Positions 34,631-44,735 of a stretch of 64,000 nt of DNA are shown here, piece by piece. Under the pieces are notes generated by a model that worked only from the letters and a program-made list of their open reading frames with translations, searched no databases and was not told where the DNA came from. Each line of letters starts with the position of its first letter. The first letter of the stretch is position 1. The position numbers were made by a program, and so were the translations under genes. This DNA comes from Saliterribacillus persicus (lineage in GTDB: Bacteria; Bacillota; Bacilli; Bacillales; Amphibacillaceae), in assembly GCF_003337485.1 (NCBI RefSeq), contig NZ_QPJJ01000003.1, positions 169,412 through 233,411 of the forward strand, given 5' to 3'.

Positions 34631-36236
34631 TAGACTTATATTTATAGTGTTTGGGAGCCATTCCAGTTTGTTTTTTAAAGGTTTTCAAAAAATAACTTTT
34701 ACTTTCAAAACCTAATTCCATTGCTATTTGATCTGTTGATTTTGTGGTATTCTCTAAATTATCTTTCGCTATCTCCATTTTAATTCTTGTGACATATTCA
34801 ATAAAATTTTCACCAGTTTCTTGTTTAAATAAGCGACTAAAATAACTTGCATTCAAGTGCAAATATGCTGCAACATCTTTTAAAGAAATCTTTTGATGGA
34901 GGTGCTGTCTTACATATTTCTGTGCTTTTAGTACTTCTTCATTTCTTGGTATTTGATTAAATTCTTGCACATGCTTTAAAAACAGTGTACAAATCTCTAT
35001 TAAGGTTTTTTCTAAGTGTGTAATTGTGTCAATTTCCTTCGTGATTTTATTAGTCATTTGAAGCAATTGATCATCTTCAAATCGCATCAAAGTGTTTAGA
35101 GATAACTTGACATCAAGTACTATTTTCACCGCGAAATCCAATACCATTTTGGGGTGGAACTTTTCCTTTTTTATCCTGCAAATATTTGCTTGGATATGGG
35201 AAAAAACATTATCTTCCTCTTTTTCAATGATGAAAGTTTTCATTTCTTGTAGGACCTCTTGATAATCATCAAAAATATTCTTTTCGCTAAAGGTGAATAA
35301 CTTCAACGCTTGTATACTATTGGGTTCATAATAAAACCGACTTTCTTCATTATCAAGTAATGCTTGCATGGAAGTGATTAAACCTTGTTTTTTTTGAAAT
35401 TTATTCCCAAAAACAATCGTTGTTGTAATTTTTAAGAAGGTTACCAATTTTTCTTGCATATTTCTAATTGCTTTATCCATTAGTTGATCATCGAGTTGAC
35501 TTGAATTGCTCTCTCTTCTAAATAGAACGAAGAACTTACCTTGCAAATAAAATATTTGAATATCCTGTTGATAATTTTTTAACTCCTCTTCAATAATATT
35601 GTTGATACTAAATTGAAGTATTGTATCACTTTTATATTTCTCTACCACGTCTTGATAATAATCGATATAACATAAAACTGGTGTGAATTTTTCATCAAGG
35701 AAATTCATGCCCAGGAGTTCTTCTTGCTCCTCCCACCATCCTTCATTTTGGGATACATTACCGTCAACTACTTTTTCAATAAATTTTGATTTTAATTCTC
35801 TATTATTTTTATTTAAGAATCGACTAATTTTCTCATTTTTGGACTTCTCTTTTAATTCTTGATCCATTCTTTTTATTAACCTAGTTAGTAAGTCCGTAAT
35901 TACAGGTTCTTCCATCGATTCTTTTAAGACATAATCATACGCATCAAGTTTTAATGCTTGTTGGGCGTAATAAAATTCATCATGACAGGATAGAATCACA
36001 TTGAAGGATTTGATATTTTCTTCTTTTAATATACCGAGTATATCGATTCCATTTAAATGAGGCATGCCTATATCGGTAATAAGAACATCGAAATCATTTG
36101 TTTTCATATATTGCAGTGCTTCTAAACTATCATGAAAACTTGCAATTATTTCAAAACCAAGATCCTGCCATGGGATCATTTTGGTCATAAATTCCAACAC
36201 CATTACATCATCATCAACCAAAACTACTTGATACAT
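34617..36236 (-). CDS. yesN: Response regulator with AraC-type DNA-binding domain (YesN-like)
   Basis: A 539-residue regulator. The receiver domain has the acidic pair DDD at 8-10 and phosphoacceptor Asp55 in DVLITDIGMPHLNG, with the conserved Lys in YVLKES. A long middle region (about 130-430) is of the type found in YesN proteins. The C-terminal double HTH is LKDVAAYLHLNASYFSRLFK and STDQIAMELGFESKSYFLKT. It follows the YesM-like kinase gene by 6 bases and is likely to activate the adjacent sugar ABC transporter genes. Confidence 0.9.
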   Translation of the reverse strand: MYQVVLVDDDVMVLEFMTKMIPWQDLGFEIIASFHDSLEALQYMKTNDFDVLITDIGMPHLNGIDILGILKEENIKSFNVILSCHDEFYYAQQALKLDAYDYVLKESMEEPVITDLLTRLIKRMDQELKEKSKNEKISRFLNKNNRELKSKFIEKVVDGNVSQNEGWWEEQEELLGMNFLDEKFTPVLCYIDYYQDVVEKYKSDTILQFSINNIIEEELKNYQQDIQIFYLQGKFFVLFRRESNSSQLDDQLMDKAIRNMQEKLVTFLKITTTIVFGNKFQKKQGLITSMQALLDNEESRFYYEPNSIQALKLFTFSEKNIFDDYQEVLQEMKTFIIEKEEDNVFSHIQANICRIKKEKFHPKMVLDFAVKIVLDVKLSLNTLMRFEDDQLLQMTNKITKEIDTITHLEKTLIEICTLFLKHVQEFNQIPRNEEVLKAQKYVRQHLHQKISLKDVAAYLHLNASYFSRLFKQETGENFIEYVTRIKMEIAKDNLENTTKSTDQIAMELGFESKSYFLKTFKKQTGMAPKHYKYKSTSLS

Positions 36237-36242
36237 GTCTGC

Positions 36243-38030
36243 TCACTCCTCATTTAAAGGTATATAGAATGTAAATTTTGTACCTTTGTCTTTTTTACTT
36301 TCTATATTTAGGTCAAATTCATTCCCATAGATCATTTTTAATCTCTGAAAAACATTCTCGACACCTATTCCATTAAAGGAACCATTAGCAGCTAAGGAAT
36401 CATTGTTCTCATTTTGAAAAATTTTTGTCTTTAGCTGTTGTAATTTTTCTTTCTCCATTCCAATACCGTCGTCAATAATTTCTAATATTAGTTTTAAATT
36501 ATTATTCGATGTTGCTTTTATGGTTATCACACCGTTAGTATGTTTGTATCCATGAATAATAGCATTTTCTATCATTGGTTGTAAGAAAAACCTAGGAACC
36601 AATGATTCTCCTAAAGCTTCATCTACTTCAATATTTAATGATAAGTCATGGTGATGTCTAAAATTCATTAATTGCATATAATGTTTTACAACTGATATCT
36701 CTTCATTTAATGGTACAAAAGCATTGTTTCTATTAATCGTCATTCTTAACAATGCAGATAGTGCATAAATAAGCTCTGCACTATCTTTATCACCGTTCAT
36801 CCTTATTTTTAACCGGATAGCATTCAACACATTAAACAGAAAATGAGGGTTAATTTGCGCTTGTAGCATCTCTAGTTCAGCTGTTCTTTTCTTTTCTTCT
36901 TGTTCTTTTACTTGTACGACCATCTCTTCAATCGTATCAAGCATATGATCGAAAGATTGTCCTAATGCTGCTACATCATTATTTCCCTTGATGTTAGCAC
37001 GAACCTTTAAATTACCTCTTTTCACTGATTCTGTAATTAAATTTAATCGACTTAATGGTTTCGTAGCTTCTCTTACCAATACAATTAATCCAGCTAAAAA
37101 CAATAATAGAAAGGCACCTTGAATAATAATCGTTGTTCGTGTAACTGTATTGATAGATCCGATGGTTTCTTCATATGGTACTAGACTAACTAATCTCCAC
37201 CTGGAATAAGACACAGGAGCTGAAACCATCAGATGGTCCTCTGACTCAAAATCCACAATACTAGAGGAACGATTTAACACGTTATAAGAAAGTTTCTTAC
37301 CAATGTCATCTGAATTTAGACTAGAATAAATTTCTCCGTCTTGATTTGTTAAGTAATATTTATTGTTCGTGTTGTTTTGGAAATTATTTAATAATGCAGA
37401 TACTTCCTTTTCTTCCATACTAATAACTAGATAAGCTAGAGTTTGATTACCCTCTTTAATTGTTCTTGCAATACTAATGAGGTGGGAAGCTGTTTCTTTT
37501 TCTGATTCTATATAGGTAGGGTGAGCACCAATCCATTTAGTTTCATAAAAGCTTAACTGATCCAGTTCTTGAAACCAAGGCTCTTGTTTAAAGGAAGATG
37601 GATCATGCTCAATAGTAGAATAGTTGGTATAGGCTAAATCATCATCTAAAATAAGTGTGATATATGCAGGTGATAACAAGTCTGTTATGCCATTTAAAGC
37701 CTCCGAGATACGCAAGTATATTAGGGCTGACTGTTGTTGAAAATTTTCAGAATCAGAAGGAATAGCTTGCTGTGATTTAAGTAAACGACTAAAGCCGGTA
37801 TCAAATTGAATGTAATTTGACGTATACATAATATCATCAAATAAACTGTTAATTCCCATTTCAATCATACTTAAGGTATCCGTAGATTGCTTGACTGCTC
37901 TTTCTTCTAATACGTCCTTCGTTAGATAGTTAGAAACAATATACGTGCTTATCCAAGGTAATAAGATGCATAATATAACGGCAATCGTGAGCCTACTTCT
38001 TAAAGATAGTTGATTTAATTTTTTTAACAT
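36243..38030 (-). CDS. yesM: Sensor histidine kinase, YesM family
   Basis: A 595-residue membrane kinase. Two membrane helices (about 14-34 and 299-319) flank a large extracellular Cache-type sensor; HAMP follows (about 320-375), then the His_kinase domain with QAQINPHFLFNVLNAIRLKI and an ATPase domain with EIIDDGIGMEKEK. This family senses oligosaccharides or the loaded binding protein. It is co-transcribed with yesN and lies next to a sugar ABC importer operon. Confidence 0.9.
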   Translation of the reverse strand: MLKKLNQLSLRSRLTIAVILCILLPWISTYIVSNYLTKDVLEERAVKQSTDTLSMIEMGINSLFDDIMYTSNYIQFDTGFSRLLKSQQAIPSDSENFQQQSALIYLRISEALNGITDLLSPAYITLILDDDLAYTNYSTIEHDPSSFKQEPWFQELDQLSFYETKWIGAHPTYIESEKETASHLISIARTIKEGNQTLAYLVISMEEKEVSALLNNFQNNTNNKYYLTNQDGEIYSSLNSDDIGKKLSYNVLNRSSSIVDFESEDHLMVSAPVSYSRWRLVSLVPYEETIGSINTVTRTTIIIQGAFLLLFLAGLIVLVREATKPLSRLNLITESVKRGNLKVRANIKGNNDVAALGQSFDHMLDTIEEMVVQVKEQEEKKRTAELEMLQAQINPHFLFNVLNAIRLKIRMNGDKDSAELIYALSALLRMTINRNNAFVPLNEEISVVKHYMQLMNFRHHHDLSLNIEVDEALGESLVPRFFLQPMIENAIIHGYKHTNGVITIKATSNNNLKLILEIIDDGIGMEKEKLQQLKTKIFQNENNDSLAANGSFNGIGVENVFQRLKMIYGNEFDLNIESKKDKGTKFTFYIPLNEE

Positions 38031-38080
38031 AGCTGCACCTCACAACCTCTTATTTATGCATCCATTACAAAAATCGGAAA

Positions 38081-38113
38081 AATCAAGAGAGAATATACTT
38101 CCCTCTTGATTAT
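38081..38113 (-). terminator. Terminator of the sugar ABC operon
   Basis: AATCAAGAGAG (38081-38091) and CCCTCTTGATT (38101-38111) form a stem with a short T run on the minus strand. Confidence 0.65.
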
Positions 38114-38143
38114 ATCACCTATATCAATGCTTATTACGATTAA

Positions 38144-39496
38144 TTATTGGTTAGATTCAACAATAGATTGCGTTTTATCTTGAATATTTTGCATCGTTGT
38201 ATCAATATCTTGTTCTCCCAACAAATACATTTCAACCTCTGCATCGAACTCAGTGTACACTTCTGTAATATAACTAGGTGGAGCAAATGTTTTGGCTGGT
38301 TCAACAGCAGTAATTGTGTGTTTCAATGATTCTAAATCCATTGCGTCTGGATTACTTGTATTGCTTACCAGTTTTTCTAAAACGGTATCAAGATCAGCAT
38401 CTTTCCATGAAGGTACCCAGATACCTTGTTCTGAAATCCCTTCTGTTGTCAACCATCGCATAAAGTCATATGCCTCTTGCTTATGTTCCGAGCTTTCACC
38501 AATACTAACCAAATCCCCACCGATAAGTGAATGGGCTGTAGCATCCTCTTCATTTTTTGGCCATGGAGCCCAGGCAAATTCAAAATCTGGAGTGAATTGA
38601 CCCCATTCTGTTATCATATAAGTTGCAATTGGTATCATACTTACTTCTTCTGTGAAAATTTGTTGACGGTAGTCCATTTGCTGTGAAAGAATATCAGAAT
38701 ATGGAACAGAAGACTTGTCTTCTTGTTCTAATGCATATCTAAGCTCCAATGATGCTTGAAGCATTGGATCATCTGCATTAGATGTACCATCTTCATTTAA
38801 CATTAACGTGTTTTCAGGTTTGCCAAGTAATTTTAATGACGAAAACATATTATGCCATGTGTGTAAATAAGAACCATAATGCTCTTCTGTTGTCATTGCT
38901 TTTGCATACTCACGGTAATCATCCCATGTCCATTCTGTTGGAATTTCTAGACCAGCTTCTTCCAAATGACCTTTGTTAATCATAACTCCGTTCGTAACAC
39001 TCTTCATTGGTAAACCATAATATTGCCCGTCTACTGGAGGATATCCATTATTGTAAGTTTCATTCATGTCAATTCCTTCCGCATCCATAAATTCATCAAT
39101 TGGAGCAACAAGGCCTGCATTTATTCTTTTCACTAAATCATTAGAGTTGGAGAACATCATAAGATCGATCGTTTCCCCAGCAGATGCCATTAAATCTAAT
39201 TGTTTAAAATAATCCCTTGAATCCATATTTTCAACTAACGGAACAGATTCAATATTTATACCCGGATTTTCTTCTTCATACATTTCAATAATTGGCTCCC
39301 AATTCCCGTTTTCTTCGTTAATCCAGTGAACAAATTGTAGAGTTATTTCTTCACCGCTCTCTTCACTGCTATCATTATCATCTGAATCTGTACCCTCGTC
39401 TGCTGAATTAGAAGTGTCCTCATCACCAGAACATGCTGCTAATAAAAGTGTAATCATTATTGCGACTAGCCACATTAATCCCCATTTTTTCTTCAT
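38144..39496 (-). CDS. Carbohydrate ABC transporter substrate-binding lipoprotein
   Basis: A 450-residue SBP_bac_1 family lipoprotein (lipobox LLAAC near residue 21), followed by an acidic linker with DSDDNDSSEESGEE and the sugar-binding domains. Motifs include LQFVHWINEENGN, and VPLVENMDSRDYFKQL. It is the last gene of the three-gene importer operon. It is probably loaded by oligosaccharides of uronic-acid-rich polymers, an inference from the neighbouring uidA. Confidence 0.87.
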   Translation of the reverse strand: MKKKWGLMWLVAIMITLLLAACSGDEDTSNSADEGTDSDDNDSSEESGEEITLQFVHWINEENGNWEPIIEMYEEENPGINIESVPLVENMDSRDYFKQLDLMASAGETIDLMMFSNSNDLVKRINAGLVAPIDEFMDAEGIDMNETYNNGYPPVDGQYYGLPMKSVTNGVMINKGHLEEAGLEIPTEWTWDDYREYAKAMTTEEHYGSYLHTWHNMFSSLKLLGKPENTLMLNEDGTSNADDPMLQASLELRYALEQEDKSSVPYSDILSQQMDYRQQIFTEEVSMIPIATYMITEWGQFTPDFEFAWAPWPKNEEDATAHSLIGGDLVSIGESSEHKQEAYDFMRWLTTEGISEQGIWVPSWKDADLDTVLEKLVSNTSNPDAMDLESLKHTITAVEPAKTFAPPSYITEVYTEFDAEVEMYLLGEQDIDTTMQNIQDKTQSIVESNQ

Positions 39497-39572
39497 AACT
39501 TTTTTTCCTCCCTTTATATAATTTCATTTTATATCGCACACCACTTTTAACAAAGTAATGGTACAACCATTT

Positions 39573-40406
39573 TTAACCCTTTACACCACCAAGTTGAATA
39601 CCTTCAATAACATGCTTTTGACCAATAATAAAGATGATTAGTAATGGTACAATTGCTGACACAGAAGCTGCCATCATAAGCGAATACACACTTCCATGTT
39701 CATCAGCAAAGCTTTGAACACCTAATTGAATGGTATAAAGAGCTTCAGATCTTAAGAAAATCAATGGATATTGGAAGTCATTCCAAGTCCAGATAAAACG
39801 TAATATTGCATAAGTTGCAATCGCTGGTCTAACCAGCGGTAAAGCGATATTGAAAAAGATTCTAAAATGTCCTGCTCCATCCATCCGCGCGGATTCTATA
39901 ATTTCATTACTAATTCCTAGATAAAACTGTCTGAGCATGAATGTTCCAAACACACTAAAACTATTAAGTAAAACTAGACCAGCATGTGTATCATATAGAC
40001 CCACCCAACGATAAAGTAAGAATTGCGTAACGAGTAATGTTTGCGGTGGAATCATATAAGTAGCAAGTACAATGATAAATAGTACGTCTCTACCTTTAAA
40101 ATTAATCTTTGCAAACCCATAAGCTGCCAAACATGATACAAAAACGGATGTAAATGTTGTTAATACCGTAACCTTAATCGAATTCCAATAAAGTAAGGAA
40201 AATGGCATACTGCCTGTCCATACTTCTTTATAATTAGCTACTGCATTCCATGTATCTGGGATCCATTGAATTGGGAAGGTTAAAACTTCTTCTTCTATCT
40301 TCAATGATGCTGAAATCATCCAGATGAATGGCATTAAAAACAGAATTCCAAATATCGCCATAACCACTGTCATTATTATTTTTCTAAAATCAATACCTGC
40401 TGTCAT
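39573..40406 (-). CDS. Carbohydrate ABC transporter permease (MalG type)
   Basis: A 277-residue permease with six membrane helices. The EAA loop is ESARMDGAGHFRIFFNIALP followed by LVRPA, and the C-terminus ends VIEGIQLGGVKG, both standard for MalG/YesQ types. It lies 20 bases after the other permease gene. Confidence 0.9.
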   Translation of the reverse strand: MTAGIDFRKIIMTVVMAIFGILFLMPFIWMISASLKIEEEVLTFPIQWIPDTWNAVANYKEVWTGSMPFSLLYWNSIKVTVLTTFTSVFVSCLAAYGFAKINFKGRDVLFIIVLATYMIPPQTLLVTQFLLYRWVGLYDTHAGLVLLNSFSVFGTFMLRQFYLGISNEIIESARMDGAGHFRIFFNIALPLVRPAIATYAILRFIWTWNDFQYPLIFLRSEALYTIQLGVQSFADEHGSVYSLMMAASVSAIVPLLIIFIIGQKHVIEGIQLGGVKG

Positions 40407-40426
40407 AAGCTTTACTCCTCCCCCTT

Positions 40427-41392
40427 TTAATAGTTAACCCATTTCTTCTGTCCAATAAATTGGAAATAGGTTATCACCAGAATAATAATAAACATGACTA
40501 ATGCAACTGAAGATGCATAACCAGTTTTAAGCTCTAAGAATGCCTGTTGATATAAATAGACAACTGGCGTAATTGTAGAATTTGCTGGTCCGCCGTTTGT
40601 TAATACAATGATTAAATCAAATATTTTAAAGCTAGAAATAATTCCTGTTATTAACAATAAGAAAGTTGTTGGTGAAACAAGGGGTATTGTAATTTTTGTA
40701 AATTGATACCAAGCACTTGCACCATCAATTTGCGCTGCTTCATATAATTCTATTGGAATGTTTTGAAGACCCGCAAGATAAATAATTAGGTTAAAACCAA
40801 TACTAGTCCAAATCATTATTAACATTACTGATGGTAGTGCATAAGAAATATCTGAAATCCAACCTGGTGGATTATTAATTCCTAAATTCATCAGTAATTG
40901 GTTGATTGGTCCATCAGAGGGGTGAAATAAAACTCTGAAAACAACCGCCACTGCTACAACACTTGATATGAATGGCATAAAAAAGATAACTTTAAAGAAG
41001 TCTTTAAGATAAATATACTTATTAATAATTACCGCAATCGATAAGGAAACAAATAATGTTATTGGTATTGCGAGTAAAATAATAAAGTTATTCTTTAATG
41101 ATTTTAGAAATGTATCATTAGAGAATAGTGCCTGAAAATTTTCTAGACCTACAAAACTCGCATTTTTGAAACCGGCTACAAAATTCCAATCGGTAAAGCT
41201 TAATGCTAATGATGCGATAATTGGAAAGAGAACCAAAGCGGATGTTCCTAAAAACATCGGTGCGATAAATAGATATCCAGATAAGTTTTCCTGCCAACCA
41301 CTAAAGGGATCTCCATTTCGTTTCTTTTTCTTCTTAACTTTGGCCTGGTTTGCCTGCGCAAGTTTAGAACGCGCCTTCACTTCACCTTCCAT
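40427..41392 (-). CDS. Carbohydrate ABC transporter permease (MalF/YesP type)
   Basis: A 321-residue permease. A basic N-terminal tail (KVKKKKKRNGD) leads into SGYLFIAPMFLGTSALVLFP; the EAA loop is EAAQIDGASAWYQFTKITIP. It is the first gene of the operon. Its promoter TTGTTG-17-TATAAT overlaps a good cre box, so CcpA repression is likely. Confidence 0.9.
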   Translation of the reverse strand: MEGEVKARSKLAQANQAKVKKKKKRNGDPFSGWQENLSGYLFIAPMFLGTSALVLFPIIASLALSFTDWNFVAGFKNASFVGLENFQALFSNDTFLKSLKNNFIILLAIPITLFVSLSIAVIINKYIYLKDFFKVIFFMPFISSVVAVAVVFRVLFHPSDGPINQLLMNLGINNPPGWISDISYALPSVMLIMIWTSIGFNLIIYLAGLQNIPIELYEAAQIDGASAWYQFTKITIPLVSPTTFLLLITGIISSFKIFDLIIVLTNGGPANSTITPVVYLYQQAFLELKTGYASSVALVMFIIILVITYFQFIGQKKWVNY

Positions 41393-41422
41393 GTCCTCAC
41401 CTCAAATCTTTAATGTAGCTTC

Positions 41423-41451
41423 ATTATAGGGTTTGAATACGCTTTCAACAA
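41423..41451 (-). promoter_or_regulatory. SigA promoter of the sugar ABC operon
   Basis: On the minus strand TTGTTG (41446-41451), a 17-base spacer and TATAAT (41423-41428). Confidence 0.6.
41434..41447. promoter_or_regulatory. cre box in the ABC operon promoter
   Basis: TGAATACGCTTTCA matches the cre consensus TGWAANCGNTNWCA with one mismatch and lies across the promoter spacer. Confidence 0.65.
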
Positions 41452-41561
41452 TGTACTATTTTTACCTGATTGATAAAATTTTTACTACTATCAAAATTAG
41501 AGATAAAATCTTTTAGTCGCATGATATAGTAGAAGAAACATAAATGAAGGAGTGATCTTAT

Positions 41562-42206
41562 ATGAACCTTGGGACCTTTTCCGGAGGAATTTTTTCATTT
41601 TGTAATTGGTTTTACCGATTAGCTTATTTAAATATATTATGGATTGGATTCACAATGCTTGGGGCCATTATTTTTGGATTTTTTCCAGCAAGCGTTGCTT
41701 TACTTTCTGTTTTAAGACAGCTTATACAAAAGAAAGAACCTGTCATCTTTTCAACATTTTGGGGGTATTATAAGCAGGAATTTAAAAACAGTAATAAAAT
41801 AGGATTGATAGTAGGTATCATTGGATGTTTAGTCATCATCAACTTATTTTTTTTACAGCAAAGTCCGATAAATCAGACGCAGTGGTTAGTATATCCAATG
41901 ATTATGATTAGTTGTATGTACGTACTGTTTATTTGTTATTTGCTTGCGTCTTTTATCACCTTTGAACAGACGATCCCAAAACATATAAAAAATTCGATCC
42001 TGATAATGCTTTATAATCCGATGCCAAGTCTCTTTATGATTTTTGGATTTGCAGCTGTTTACTATGGTATAACCTGGATTCCTGGTATTGGATTTTTCTT
42101 TAGTGCGAGTGTACTTGGATTAGTAATTCTATCCTCAGCCACCCTTGCTTACCAAAAAATTGAGAAGAAGCAACTACAATTATCGAATCAAGCAACAAAC
42201 AATTAA
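41562..42206 (+). CDS. yesL: DUF624 membrane protein, YesL family
   Basis: A 214-residue membrane protein with five or so helices. It opens with SGGIFSFCNWFYRLAYLNIL and GFFPASVALLSVLRQ, the DUF624 hallmark. YesL proteins are regularly found beside sugar ABC importers and YesMN systems; their role is unclear, perhaps a channel or a transport accessory. It is on the opposite strand from the importer and has a GGAG ribosome binding site. Confidence 0.87.
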   Translation: MNLGTFSGGIFSFCNWFYRLAYLNILWIGFTMLGAIIFGFFPASVALLSVLRQLIQKKEPVIFSTFWGYYKQEFKNSNKIGLIVGIIGCLVIINLFFLQQSPINQTQWLVYPMIMISCMYVLFICYLLASFITFEQTIPKHIKNSILIMLYNPMPSLFMIFGFAAVYYGITWIPGIGFFFSASVLGLVILSSATLAYQKIEKKQLQLSNQATNN

Positions 42207-42230
42207 CTATATTCCCTATATATAAAAAAG

Positions 42231-42269
42231 AAAGGGTATAACGCTAAACACTTAGCGCTACACCCTTTT
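42231..42269. terminator. Bidirectional terminator between yesL and larB
   Basis: Arms AAAGGGTATAACGCTAA (42231-42247) and TTAGCGCTACACCCTTTT (42252-42269) form a long stem with one or two mismatches. Confidence 0.85.
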
Positions 42270-42293
42270 CCTATTTTGCCCTAAAAAAGATTA

Positions 42294-43040
42294 TTAAATT
42301 TGCTGATTGGCAATACGGTGAATGGTAACCGCATTATACGCCCCACCAAAACCATTATCAATATTTACTACACTAATTCCAGATGCACATGAGTTCAGCA
42401 TCGTTAATAATGCTGATAACCCTTGAAAATTAGCACCGTAACCAATGCTGGTTGGAACGGCAATAATAGGGTGAGATACTAAGCCCCCTACTACACTTGG
42501 TAAAGCACCTTCCATCCCAGCAATAACAACCGAAACCGTTGCTTTTTGAATTTCCTCGATGTTAGCAAGTAAACGATGAATCCCTGCTACCCCAACATCG
42601 TAAAACCTTCTTACTTCTACTCCGAATGCTTCTGCAGTTAATGCCGCTTCCTCTGCTACTCGCATATCTGAAGTTCCTGCACAAACTATAGCTATATAAC
42701 CCTTCATTGGAACGGTTTCCTCTATAGTTTTATAAAATAATAGCTGGGCGATTTCGTGATAGGTGAAGAATGGCAACTCTTTTTTTATGATCTCTGCCTT
42801 TTCTTTATCAACTCTTGTAACCAATATGTTTTCATTTTTCGCTAGTATTGCCCGGGAAATATCGAGAATTTGTGACGGCGTTTTTCCTTCTCCAAATATC
42901 ACTTCAGGAAAACCTTGTCGTTTTTTACGATGATGATCCACTTTAGCAAAGCCCAGGTTTTCAAAAGTGGCAAGTTCTCTTTCTGCTTCCTCTGCAGACA
43001 TAAGTCCATTTTCTACTTTTTTCAATATATCTTCTAACAT
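42294..43040 (-). CDS. larB: Nickel-pincer cofactor synthesis: P2CMN carboxylase/hydrolase LarB
   Basis: A 248-residue LarB, which carboxylates nicotinic acid adenine dinucleotide and hydrolyses its phosphoanhydride to start synthesis of the nickel-pincer nucleotide. Visible features are EVIFGEGKTPSQILDISRAI and the PurE-like part VCAGTSDMRVAEEAALTAEA with AGMEGALPSVVGGLV and PTSIGYGANFQGL. It is the last gene of the larA operon. The length matches characterised LarB proteins. Confidence 0.93.
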   Translation of the reverse strand: MLEDILKKVENGLMSAEEAERELATFENLGFAKVDHHRKKRQGFPEVIFGEGKTPSQILDISRAILAKNENILVTRVDKEKAEIIKKELPFFTYHEIAQLLFYKTIEETVPMKGYIAIVCAGTSDMRVAEEAALTAEAFGVEVRRFYDVGVAGIHRLLANIEEIQKATVSVVIAGMEGALPSVVGGLVSHPIIAVPTSIGYGANFQGLSALLTMLNSCASGISVVNIDNGFGGAYNAVTIHRIANQQI

Positions 43041-43192
43041 ACGCTCACAACCTGACTACAATTCATTTTTTTAGAAGCACTCACATCTTCTCTTTTTATA
43101 GCGAATGGATTAACTTTTCTTATACTTAATACGTTAAGTTTTCATTGCGAAGATTAGTCTTCTTCGTGATAAATTAATATTTTCCTAACGTA

Positions 43193-44656
43193 TTAAAAAT
43201 ACTTTCCGATATCATTTTGAAATTTTTGATACCTTTCAAATTTTTCTTGGTACTTTTTATGATTATCCATGTTGGGTTTAATAACTTGATCCACAATAAT
43301 ACTTTCTTTTATCGCTTCAAAGGATGGAGCTTTTTGAATGCCTACTAATGCAGTCCAACCTGCACCCCATGCTGCACCGTGATGTGTATCTGCTAATTGT
43401 ATTTCTTTTCCGAACATATCCGCTAATATTTGGATCCATAGAGGAGATTTTGATAAACCGCCGTTTACCGAAATTGTTTTAGGGGCTCCAGCTATTTCTT
43501 CTAAGGATTGTCCAATTTGATATAAATTGAAAACAATTCCTTCGAGTACAGCGCGAACAAAATGTGGACGTTTATGCGTTATATTTAATCCATAGAAACT
43601 CCCTTTAGCATCTTGATTCCACACAGGTGCTCTTTCTCCATTTATGTAAGGAATAAAAAGAATACCATCCGCCCCGACACCTACTTCTTCTGCTCCTTTA
43701 AGAAAATCATCGTGAGAGCCTTGAAATTCCATGACGTCTTTTAACCACTGTAAGGCAATCCCCCCATTATTGGTTGGACCTCCAATAATCGACTTGTCCT
43801 CAGTGAATGCATAACTAAAGGTGGCTTGATTAGGATTAACGTGTTGACCTGTAATCATTTGTCTAATGGCGCCACTTGTACCTGCAGTGATCGCTACCTC
43901 ACCAGGTTCTATTGCTCCATTTCCTAAATTGGCTAACTGACCATCAGCCGCTCCAATTACAAGTGGGCAGTTTTCTGGCCATCCTAGTGCTTTGGTTACT
44001 TCCAAATCTAATCCTTCTACCGCCGTTGTTGGTGGAACAATCGCTGAGAGTTGATCTCTTTTCACACCTGCTAAAAGCATTGCATCTGTATCCCAATCTA
44101 AATTTTTCACATTTAATAGTCCAGTAGCTGAGGCCATCGAATAATCAATTAACCGTTTTTGTGACCATTTATAAAGAAGATATTCTTTCATAGACATGAA
44201 ATAGCTAGCTTTATAATATGCATCATATCTATTTTCCTTCATCCACATTAATTTCAAAAGTGGTGTCATCGGATGGATTGGTGTGCCTGTTTTTGTATAG
44301 ATATCTTTTCCACCATATGCAGAAAGTTTTCGTGCAATTTCTGTGCTTCTACCGTCCGACCAAATAGACATATTTGATAACGCTTGACCATTTTCATCTA
44401 CACAAATTAGTGAATGCATCGCACAGGAAATTCCTACAGCTAAGACATTTTCATTTTGCATCGTTGAAAATACTGCTTTTAGCACTTTTTGAGACTTATC
44501 GGTAATGTCTTCTGGGTTTTGTTCCACATGTCCTTCTTCAGGATACAGCGTTTCGATCATTTCCTCAGCTTCATCAACTACTTTTCCCTGCATATCAAAA
44601 GCGACTGCTTTTACGCTTGTTGTTCCAATGTCTAAACCAATAACAATTTCTCTCAC
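43193..44656 (-). CDS. gntK: FGGY family gluconokinase
   Basis: A 487-residue sugar-acid kinase. The N-terminal phosphate motif is GLDIGTTSVKAVAFDMQGKV; WSDGRS, GTPIHPMTPLLKLMWMK and GAADGQLANLGNGAIEPGE follow, then the C-terminal signature GGLSKSPLWIQILADMFGKE. The sequence is closest to Bacillus GntK, which phosphorylates D-gluconate to 6-phosphogluconate, but xylulokinase relatives are similar. The start is GTG with GGAGG upstream. Its place between larE and larB, and with gnd under the same type of operator, supports gluconate as substrate. Confidence 0.88.
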   Translation of the reverse strand: MREIVIGLDIGTTSVKAVAFDMQGKVVDEAEEMIETLYPEEGHVEQNPEDITDKSQKVLKAVFSTMQNENVLAVGISCAMHSLICVDENGQALSNMSIWSDGRSTEIARKLSAYGGKDIYTKTGTPIHPMTPLLKLMWMKENRYDAYYKASYFMSMKEYLLYKWSQKRLIDYSMASATGLLNVKNLDWDTDAMLLAGVKRDQLSAIVPPTTAVEGLDLEVTKALGWPENCPLVIGAADGQLANLGNGAIEPGEVAITAGTSGAIRQMITGQHVNPNQATFSYAFTEDKSIIGGPTNNGGIALQWLKDVMEFQGSHDDFLKGAEEVGVGADGILFIPYINGERAPVWNQDAKGSFYGLNITHKRPHFVRAVLEGIVFNLYQIGQSLEEIAGAPKTISVNGGLSKSPLWIQILADMFGKEIQLADTHHGAAWGAGWTALVGIQKAPSFEAIKESIIVDQVIKPNMDNHKKYQEKFERYQKFQNDIGKYF

Positions 44657-44735
44657 AGGTCATCCTCCTACTTATGCATAATGGAAAAGCCTTGGATTGC
44701 TCCAAAGCTTCTCTTCTTTTTCCTATACTTTTCTT

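Noticed and set aside
43193..44656. Xylulokinase
   Set aside because: The FGGY fold alone does not decide, but no xylose isomerase is present, and gnd and larA context and GntK-like motifs favour gluconate.
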